NCBI GenBank assembly: GCA_018268755.1
Contig: JAFDVW010000008.1
Location: 124,001-188,000 of the forward strand
Origin: Acidobacteriota bacterium
Lineage (GTDB): Bacteria; Acidobacteriota; Terriglobia; Terriglobales; Acidobacteriaceae
DNA length: 64,000 bases
Reading direction: 5' to 3'
Positions 55,132 through 64,000 of the stretch are shown here, piece after piece. Each line of letters begins with the position of its first letter. Position 1 is the stretch's first letter. Below the pieces are notes generated by a model. It ran no database searches. It was given only the letters and a program-made list of their open reading frames with translations, and had not been told where the DNA came from. The translations under genes were made by a program, and so were the position numbers.

Positions 55132-55791
55132 TCAGCCCCGGGGCAACAACTTTTCGAAGGCGTCCGCAGCCAACTGGTCCAGCGATTCGACAACCACGTC
55201 CGCCGGTAAGGCTTTGCCATTGTGACTGATGCCGATGCACTTCATTCCGGCGCGATGCGCCCCTTCCACTCCGGCGACGGCATCTTCCACCACAATGCAG
55301 CGTTCCGCCGGCACGCCCACGCGGGAAGCCGCGGCGAGAAATACCTCGGGATCGGGCTTGCCGCGACGCACGTCTTCCGCCGACACAATGCCGTCGAAAA
55401 CCGCGCTCGCGGAAAGAACTTCCAGGATGGCGTCGACATTGGCACGTGGCGCAGCCGAAGCAATGGCTTGCCGCCATCTCTGCCGCTGCAGGGCCTCGAG
55501 CCAGCTCGCCACGCCGGGCAAAAAAGAAATTCCCTGGCGGCGCACCTGCGCGCGGTAGCGTTCCTCTTTAGCGTTTCCCAGCCGCTCGATGGTTTCCGCG
55601 TTGGCTGCAGCCCCCAGCCAGGCGGAGATAATGGCATCATTGCGCTGCCCAAAAGAAGCTAGAAACTGCTCGCGCGTGATGGCCACTTTCTCGTCCGCAA
55701 GAGTATCGCGCCACGCCAGCCAGTGGAACTCCTCGGAGTCGATCAGCGTTCCGTCCATATCCCAAAGCACTGCACGAAGGATCACCGGCAC
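55132..55791 (-). CDS. HAD phosphatase, beta-phosphoglucomutase-like
   Basis: HAD-superfamily protein of 219 residues with DMDGTLIDSE (motif I), a helical cap with motif II in IASAAPR, the Lys in RGKPDPEVF and motif IV in VVEDAVAGVEGA. This cap type fits phosphatases acting on sugar phosphates and beta-phosphoglucomutase relatives. The start is a GTG at 55791 with GAGG 4 bases upstream, or the GTG two codons later. Minus-strand neighbour of the transaldolase gene. A role in removing sugar phosphates or repairing metabolites is likely; true beta-phosphoglucomutase activity cannot be claimed. Confidence 0.85.
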   Translation of the reverse strand: MPVILRAVLWDMDGTLIDSEEFHWLAWRDTLADEKVAITREQFLASFGQRNDAIISAWLGAAANAETIERLGNAKEERYRAQVRRQGISFLPGVASWLEALQRQRWRQAIASAAPRANVDAILEVLSASAVFDGIVSAEDVRRGKPDPEVFLAAASRVGVPAERCIVVEDAVAGVEGAHRAGMKCIGISHNGKALPADVVVESLDQLAADAFEKLLPRG

Positions 55792-55821
55792 TTCCTCTCC
55801 GCGCAGCGCAGGGTTCTCCGG

Positions 55822-56793
55822 CTAGGCGATCTTCTGGGCGATTTGCGAGAGGGCATATTCTTCCAGCTTCTTGGCATCGGCGTTGAATTTGCGGATGCCT
55901 TCGGCCAGCTTCTCCGTGGCCATCGCATCTTCGTTGTGCAGCCAGCGAAACGTCTTTTCCGTGAGATGCAGTTGTTCGTCCTTGCTGGACTTGGCCGTGG
56001 CCGGATCGAGCTGCCTTTCCAGCACGCCCTCGGTTTTGCCCAATTGGTCGAGCAGGTCCGGACTGATGGTCAGCAGATCGGAACCGGCCAGATGAAGGAT
56101 CTGGTTCACATTGCGGAAGCTCGCGCCCATGACCTGGGTCTTGTATCCATACTTCTTGTAGTAATTGTAGATGCGGGTGACCGAAGCCACGCCGGGGTCC
56201 TGCTCGGGAGGAATTTCTTTCCCGCCGTTTTCCTTCTTATACCAGTCGTAAATGCGGCCCACGAAGGGAGAGATCAGGGTGACCCCAGCCTCGGCACAAG
56301 CGATGGCCTGGGCGAAACTGAAGAGCAGGGTCAGATTGCAGTGGATGCCCTCTTTCTCCAGCCGGTTCGCCGCCTGAATCCCTTCCCAGGTGCTGGCGAT
56401 TTTGATCAGAATCCGCCCCCGCGAGATGCCCTTGGCCTCATACAGGGAGATCAGCTTGCGCGCCTTGGCCACGGTGCCTTCGCTGTCGAAGCTCAGGCTG
56501 GCGGCGACTTCGGTAGAAACCCGTCCCGGCACCACCTTTAGAATCTCCATGCCGAACAATACGAAGAGATGATCGATAAACTCCTCCGCCATCTCGGAGC
56601 GGTCCCCACCGGGCCCCGCGGCGGTCTCCAGAGCATCGTCGACCAGGTGCTTGTAGGCCGGCATCTGGGCCGCGTGATACAGGAGCGAAGGGTTGGTGGT
56701 CGCGTCCTGCGGCCGGTGCTGGCGGATGGCTTCAATATCGCCGGTATCGGCCACAATGGTCGTGTATTGTTTCAAGGATTCAAGCAGCGTCAT
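55822..56793 (-). CDS. tal: Transaldolase
   Basis: Transaldolase, 323 residues, of the TalB type. The N-terminal region has the signature [10 protein letters not shown] and the Schiff-base lysine is K131 in [12 protein letters not shown]. The C-terminal helix and length correspond to the classical family. It transfers a dihydroxyacetone unit between sedoheptulose 7-phosphate and glyceraldehyde 3-phosphate in the non-oxidative pentose phosphate branch. GGAG lies 6 bases before ATG 56793. It sits between the HAD gene and a KdsC-like gene. Together with zwf and pgl it gives much of the pentose phosphate pathway; transketolase is not in the window. Confidence 0.95.
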   Translation of the reverse strand: MTLLESLKQYTTIVADTGDIEAIRQHRPQDATTNPSLLYHAAQMPAYKHLVDDALETAAGPGGDRSEMAEEFIDHLFVLFGMEILKVVPGRVSTEVAASLSFDSEGTVAKARKLISLYEAKGISRGRILIKIASTWEGIQAANRLEKEGIHCNLTLLFSFAQAIACAEAGVTLISPFVGRIYDWYKKENGGKEIPPEQDPGVASVTRIYNYYKKYGYKTQVMGASFRNVNQILHLAGSDLLTISPDLLDQLGKTEGVLERQLDPATAKSSKDEQLHLTEKTFRWLHNEDAMATEKLAEGIRKFNADAKKLEEYALSQIAQKIA

Positions 56794-56882
56794 GCGATTC
56801 TCCGATTCTGGTCTGGCTCTGGCGTACTTTCATATTGTCATCCTCCCCGCCCGGGCAGGAAGGAAAATCGTCGCGCCCGGGT

Positions 56883-57431
56883 TCAGGCGCGGGCCTGGTC
56901 GATTAATTTCTTCCAATTCCCCCTCGACTTGAGGATCAATTCCAACGCCTCGCGCACCGCCCCATGGCCGGCCAGGGCCCGCGTGGTGTAGTGCGCCACC
57001 CGCTTCACCTCGGGCACGGCATCGCCCACCGCGATGGCCAGTCCGACTCGCCTCATCAAAGGAATGTCGGGGAGATCGTCCCCGATATAGGCGACCGCGG
57101 AATCCTGCACCCCGGCCTGGCGCAGAATTTCCTCATAAGCCGGCATTTTCAGCGCCTGCTTCATGTAGATGAACTCCATCTTCATCTCGTGGGCGCGGCG
57201 TAGCAGGGCGGCGCTCTCGCGGCCGGTGATGCAGCCGGTGCGCAGACCTGCGGTGCGGGCTAGGGTCAGCCCCTGGCCATCGTGCGCATCAAAGGTTTTG
57301 ATCTCCAGTGCGCTGCCATCGGACTGCGAAAGCAGGGTCACACCGCCATCGGTCATGGTGCCGTCCACATCCATGAGAACGACCTCGACTTGCCGGGCCC
57401 GCTTCTTGAGGTTTTGCGAAATCTTGGGCAA
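56883..57431 (-). CDS. KdsC-like HAD phosphatase
   Basis: HAD-IIIA phosphatase of 182 residues without a cap domain, in the KdsC/YrbI group, whose best-known member dephosphorylates 3-deoxy-D-manno-octulosonate 8-phosphate for lipopolysaccharide core synthesis. Motif I is MDVDGTMTDGG, with the tetramer-forming flap sequence, the Lys in EILRQAG region and GDDLPDIPLM (motif IV). The start is a TTG at 57431 preceded by AGGAG at close spacing. No other kds gene is nearby, so its real substrate may be another sugar phosphate. Placed 13 bases before the end of the mutarotase gene. Confidence 0.85.
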   Translation of the reverse strand: MPKISQNLKKRARQVEVVLMDVDGTMTDGGVTLLSQSDGSALEIKTFDAHDGQGLTLARTAGLRTGCITGRESAALLRRAHEMKMEFIYMKQALKMPAYEEILRQAGVQDSAVAYIGDDLPDIPLMRRVGLAIAVGDAVPEVKRVAHYTTRALAGHGAVREALELILKSRGNWKKLIDQARA

Positions 57432-57444
57432 GCTCTCCTGCCTC

Positions 57445-58368
57445 CTAACGCTCGGTAGTGTCTTCCAATTTTGTCACGCTCAGCGCCGCGGCCATGACGT
57501 GCTCTTCCCCGGGCGCGAGGGAAACCGCCGCCTCCAGCATATTGCAGGCTTCCACGCAGAGGAACTGCGCCCACTCGCCGTCCCCCAAATCCGCTATAGC
57601 GGCGGCCTTTTCCTGCCAGGGGTTCCACACCACGGTGTTGCGCGAGCCTTGCTTAGTAAGCCGGATGCGTCGTCCCGCTCCGGGATCGATCACATCCACC
57701 CGACCGCTGGTGTTGCGATAGGCACGATCGGTCTGCGCAGAAAATTCGATGGCGCCCCCTTGCACCTTCTCCCGGTTGGCGTCCGTGTTGTCCAGAAAAT
57801 GCACGCCCTCCAGCCCTCCCACCCGCGCCTGCGCCGCATTCGTGACTCGGTTATAGGTATGCAGGGCTTCTTCGTAGCGGAAAGGCGAGGCTCCGGTATT
57901 TCTGCACACCAGCTCCATGCGGAGTTCCGGGCCAAAGCTGACGCGGTGCTCCAGGCGAAATTCCCCCGGCCACCAGCGGCGCGTATGTTCATCGCTCTGG
58001 GTGAACAGTGTGACCACGGTCCCGCCGTCGCGCTCGGCGATGGATGCCAACTGCCACAAGCGGGTGCGCACAAAACCATGGGCCGGGGCCTTGGCATCGT
58101 CCGCCTTGTTGCGGAACCAGGGAAAGCAGATGGGCACTCCGCCCCGAATGGCTTGCCCTTCCTGCCAATGCGCCCGGGAACTCAGAAACAGCGCGTCCTC
58201 GAAGCCCTTGGGCTTCCAGGAAGTCACGTGAGCGCCGTAAAGATAGACCTCACCTGTCCCCCAGGCCCCGGAAACGCGGACGCAAGGAAGTCCGCCGTGG
58301 CCCTCAGCAATCTGCGCCAAACCGGGAATACCATATTGGCCATCCAACTGCGCTGCGAGTGTTGTCAT
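57445..58368 (-). CDS. D-hexose-6-phosphate mutarotase (YeaD-like)
   Basis: Aldose-1-epimerase-fold protein, about 307 residues, of the YeaD group that interconverts the anomers of glucose 6-phosphate and related hexose phosphates. The characteristic GGVPICFPWF, HGFVRTRLW and CVEACN segments are present. ATG 58368 is supported by GAGGAG 3 to 5 bases upstream; in-frame upstream extension has no support. It is divergent from glycogen phosphorylase across 245 bases. Its function fits the surrounding G6P-centred genes by speeding equilibration between anomers that Zwf, Pgi and Pgm use. Confidence 0.9.
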   Translation of the reverse strand: MTTLAAQLDGQYGIPGLAQIAEGHGGLPCVRVSGAWGTGEVYLYGAHVTSWKPKGFEDALFLSSRAHWQEGQAIRGGVPICFPWFRNKADDAKAPAHGFVRTRLWQLASIAERDGGTVVTLFTQSDEHTRRWWPGEFRLEHRVSFGPELRMELVCRNTGASPFRYEEALHTYNRVTNAAQARVGGLEGVHFLDNTDANREKVQGGAIEFSAQTDRAYRNTSGRVDVIDPGAGRRIRLTKQGSRNTVVWNPWQEKAAAIADLGDGEWAQFLCVEACNMLEAAVSLAPGEEHVMAAALSVTKLEDTTER

Positions 58369-58613
58369 GTTCTCCTCTGAAGTTCTATCAGAATACAAAA
58401 AAGCGCGCCCGAGCAAGGCTTGACAGATGAAATGGAAGCGAAGAGAGTGCAGGCAGGCCCGGCCTCAAGTCCTCGGCTCTGCAATCATCCGGCGGTTGTT
58501 ATCCACAGAATGCCCGCCGCGATCTGCGGAAACAGCGCGCCGGCCGGATAAAATTTCTCCACTTCTTGCACTGAGCAACCCCGGGCCTTCATCTATACCT
58601 GAGCGAGGACTGC

Positions 58614-61126
<2,513 letters not shown>

Positions 61127-61142
<16 letters not shown>

Positions 61143-62803
61143 AAAAGTCCGGCCCCACACTCTCGCCGCTCGCGGGAAAACCTGCCCCGAAGGAAATGCT
61201 GGTGGATGTGGCGCGCCTGCAGAAGGAATATTTCGAGCGCCGGCCCGAGGTCACGGACCGCACCCAGCTGGTCGCCTTTGGCACCAGCGGACATCGCGGC
61301 TCGTCCCTGCACGGCTCCTTCAACGAAGCGCATATCCTGGCCATTACCCAGGCCATCTGCGAATACCGCCGCGCCCAGGGGATCGACGGCCCCCTCTACA
61401 TGGGGAAAGACACGCATGGACTCTCCGCGCCGGCGCAGCGCACCGCGCTCGAAGTCCTGGCCGCCAATGAAGTGGAGACGATCCTGCAGGAAAAGGACGG
61501 AGTCACGCCGACCCCCGTCATCTCGCACGCCATCCTGGTGTACAACCGGGGCCGCAAAGACCATCTGGCGGATGGCATCGTCATCACCCCTTCCCACAAC
61601 CCTCCGGAAGACGGTGGCTTCAAATACAATCCGCCCAACGGCGGTCCGGCCGACACCGATGTCACCGGATGGGTGCAGAACCGCGCCAACGATTTATTGC
61701 GCGCCGGCAATAAGGATGTAAAGCGCATGCCCTTGGAGAAGGCCATGCGTGCTGCCAGCACGCACCAGGAAGATTTCATTCTGCCCTATGTCCACGATCT
61801 CAAAAACATCGTGGACATGGATGCTCTCCGCGCGGCAAAACTCAAACTTGCGGTGGACCCGCTGGGCGGGGCCTCGCTGCCCTATTGGGACCCCATCAAT
61901 TCCATCTATGGGATTGACATCGCCGTGGTCAACCCGGTGCTCGACCCAGCCTTTTCCTTCATGACGGTCGATCATGACGGAAAAATTCGCATGGACTGTT
62001 CCAGTCCTTACGCCATGGCGCGGCTGGTGGGATTGAAAGATCAATATCAAGTGGCGTTCGCCAACGATCCGGACGCCGACCGCCACGGCATCGTCACCCC
62101 CAGCGCGGGCCTGATGAATCCCAATCACTATCTGGCGGTGGCCATCCAGTATCTGCTGACCCATCGGCCGCAGTGGCGGCAGGATTCAGCTGTGGGCAAA
62201 ACCCTGGTCAGCAGCAGCATGATTGACCGCGTAGTGCAGAAGTTTGGCCGCCGGTTGTGCGAAGTGCCGGTGGGATTCAAATGGTTTGTCTCCGGGCTGG
62301 TCGATGGTTCGTTTTGCTTCGGCGGGGAGGAAAGCGCCGGCGCCAGCTTCTTGCGCCGCGACGGCTCCGCCTGGACGACCGATAAAGATGGCTTGATCAT
62401 GGACCTGCTGGCGGCGGAAATCGCCGCCCGTACCAGCAAAGATCCCGGGGAGCACTATCGCGCGCTGACCGCGGAATTCGGCACCCCGCACTACACGCGC
62501 ATTGACGCCCCGGCCACTCCTGAACAGAAAACCCGCCTGCAAAAACTCGCGCCGGAGGCAGTCAAGGAATCCAACCTGGCCGGCGAGCCCATCACCGCCA
62601 AGCTGACCCAGGCCCCAGGCAACCAAGCGCCCATCGGCGGTCTCAAGGTCACGGCCGAAAATGGGTGGTTTGCCGCCCGCCCTTCCGGCACGGAGAATAT
62701 TTATAAGATCTACGCGGAGAGTTTCCGGAGCGAGTCGCACTTGCGGGCCATCGTGAGCGAAGCCCAAGCCATGGTGGACCACGCGCTGAGCAGCGGATCG
62801 TGA
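61127..62803 (+). CDS. pgm: Alpha-D-glucose phosphate phosphoglucomutase
   Basis: Phosphoglucomutase, about 558 residues, which interconverts glucose 1-phosphate and glucose 6-phosphate. It has [10 protein letters not shown] near the N-terminus, the phosphoserine S156 in [11 protein letters not shown], the metal motif DPDADRHG and the phosphate-binding [10 protein letters not shown] at the end. ATG 61127 lies inside glgP with AAGG 7 bases upstream; longer in-frame starts would lie deep in glgP. It closes the path from sucrose phosphorylase and glycogen phosphorylase products into glucose 6-phosphate. It faces the membrane protein at the right edge, with 91 bases between them lacking a clear terminator. 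Confidence 0.96.
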
Positions 62804-62894
62804 AATTCGCGGGCCGCCAGGTCCCGCTCTATCGCGGTGCTCGCGGGGGAATACCCCGGATTTTCCGCAATTCAAGAAAAAGAAGGGACCGCAT

Positions 62895-64000
62895 TTACCA
62901 GTAGTAGGTGGCCACCACGCGAGGGGGCCCGGCCACCGTGTCGGTCACCACGGTTTCCAGGACTACCTGCATGTTCTTCTTCTGCCAGTCGGAGGGCGCC
63001 GAACGCAGAGCCTCCTGCAGAAAATCTTCCCGCGAGACAAACTCTCCGGCAACGCGCGTACCGTGCCCTCCTACTCCGGCCAGGGCGATCAACAACTGGC
63101 CGGTCTTGGAGTCCAGGACGCGGGTCACAACAGCGTAATCGTGAGTGGGCTCCCCGCTGGCATTGCGCTGGCAGAACCAGGTCCTGCCCTGAGGAATCCG
63201 TTCTTCAATCACTGGGACCCCATTTTTCTCGGTAAATGCGAAATGCAAATTGGAAGTCAATTGCAGGGTCCAGTGATTATTGAAGGCCCCGACCAGGATG
63301 GAAGGCGAGTTGCGCAGGTCTTCGAACGAGTAGGTAGCGCCGATCCGCACCTGGCTGGGTTTATTGATGCGCGTGAAAAGCCCGGAGAGGAGGGCCGTGG
63401 CCTGCGTGTCGCCAATGGCCACTCCGAATTCATTCTGCCGGACCATGTCTCCCCAGGTCAGTTTGGTCTGGGGATCCAAGGGCAGGGGCTCGCTCAGACG
63501 ATCCAGTTCCGATTGAAAAGCGCTGGGATGCTTTTGCGTGAATTTTTTATAAAGTTCATCCGAAGGACGATAGACCTCGGTCCGGCCCAGGCAGATCAAT
63601 ACCGGCTGTGAGGTAGAAAAGATAGGCGCCCAGAACTCGTTCAGCACCGAACGCGTTGCTTTGGCGGGAGAAGCTTTGAACGCAACCTCGGCGGTACCCA
63701 GGACAGCGAGGATTCCCAGGGCCGTCAACAGCCAGGGCACCCAGCGGGGCCTGCGGCGCGGGGTAACACCCTCGTGCCCTAAGCTTTCCTGTTCCCAGTG
63801 GAACTCGGGGGCATAGGAGCCGACCGGCAACTCGATCCGGACCGCCGTGGGAGTGGGCACAGCGTGGTAATACTGCTCCAGCCTCCGCCGTACTTCTCCC
63901 GCCTGCACGCGCACCACGGGATCGTCGCCGGTCGCGTATCCGGCCGGACGCTGAAAGACCTCCACCCCGATGGTGCGTTCCTTTAGAAGATCGTCGCGAT
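62895..64000 (-). CDS. Membrane protein with N-terminal regulatory-like region (5' end outside)
   Basis: The frame is open to the right edge, so the N-terminus is missing. The visible part begins RDDLLKERTIGVEVFQRPAG and GDDPVVRVQAGEVRRRLEQY, which resembles the N-terminal region of proteins common in Acidobacteriota, and probably ends a small helical domain in the cytoplasm. A single membrane helix (VPWLLTALGILAVLGTAEV) follows at about 110-130 of the visible chain. The remaining 230 residues are a periplasmic domain without a named family, containing PVLICLGRTEVYRPSDELY and GVGGHGTRVAGEF. This suggests a signal-transducing or anti-sigma-like membrane protein. No function is assigned. Confidence 0.75.
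   Translation of the reverse strand, partial: RDDLLKERTIGVEVFQRPAGYATGDDPVVRVQAGEVRRRLEQYYHAVPTPTAVRIELPVGSYAPEFHWEQESLGHEGVTPRRRPRWVPWLLTALGILAVLGTAEVAFKASPAKATRSVLNEFWAPIFSTSQPVLICLGRTEVYRPSDELYKKFTQKHPSAFQSELDRLSEPLPLDPQTKLTWGDMVRQNEFGVAIGDTQATALLSGLFTRINKPSQVRIGATYSFEDLRNSPSILVGAFNNHWTLQLTSNLHFAFTEKNGVPVIEERIPQGRTWFCQRNASGEPTHDYAVVTRVLDSKTGQLLIALAGVGGHGTRVAGEFVSREDFLQEALRSAPSDWQKKNMQVVLETVVTDTVAGPPRVVATYYW

Overview
The window looks like a gene-dense, GC-rich chromosome segment from an Acidobacteriota-like soil or plant-litter heterotroph. This is inferred from two very large Oar-type TonB-dependent receptors with an N-terminal carboxypeptidase-regulatory-like domain, many Tat (RRxF) and Sec leaders, and a membrane protein at the right edge whose N-terminal region recalls acidobacterial proteins. 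I see no rRNA, tRNA, CRISPR array, insertion sequence or phage gene. Almost every gene concerns carbohydrate capture, ester removal or central sugar metabolism.

Region A (1-23.5 kb) is a sucrose/fructan-type locus. A truncated sugar porter faces a long minus-strand run that starts at a TonB receptor (17716) and ends at a GH32 fructosidase (876). Between them lie an HSL-type hydrolase, two Nif3-like proteins, an SGNH hydrolase, an esterase of the XynZ/Fes type, a PfkB sugar kinase and two carboxylesterase/creatininase-like pairs. A chimeric GntR-HTH/LacI-type regulator (AraR architecture) sits upstream, divergent from a sucrose-phosphorylase/MFS operon and a tannase/feruloyl-esterase-like gene. 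Similar TATACAAC-type motifs lie before the receptor and inside the regulator's own candidate promoter. The abundance of esterases beside sucrose and fructan enzymes suggests that acylated sugars may be the substrate (inference).

Region B (23.6-47 kb) is a second sugar and sugar-acid locus. It has an EamA permease with an SDR, an alpha/beta hydrolase, two tandem cupin-type glucose-6-phosphate isomerases, a second TonB receptor with a clear intrinsic terminator, an MFS sugar porter with a long mannose-6-phosphate-isomerase-like protein, a DeoR regulator, a ROK kinase, an SDR, mannonate dehydratase, a DUF4185-like propeller protein, an esterase, a glucarate-dehydratase-like enolase-superfamily enzyme and a secreted GH38-like enzyme. 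An AT-rich motif recurs in the three upstream regions and may be the DeoR operator. Two decayed genes lie here: a frameshifted DUF4185-like tail and a Tat-leader remnant joined out of frame to another protein's C-terminus.

Region C (46.9-62.8 kb) is central metabolism: hemerythrin-like protein, pgi-zwf-pgl, a FucP-like symporter, glgX, a HAD phosphatase, transaldolase, a KdsC-like phosphatase, a hexose-6-phosphate mutarotase, glycogen phosphorylase and phosphoglucomutase. Together these link glycogen turnover, hexose-phosphate interconversion and the oxidative pentose phosphate pathway. The right edge carries an incomplete membrane protein with a signal-transduction-like N-terminus.

A theme of the window is tandem pairs in which one copy has lost family metal ligands (creatininase-like and Nif3-like), and redundancy of isomerases from unrelated folds.
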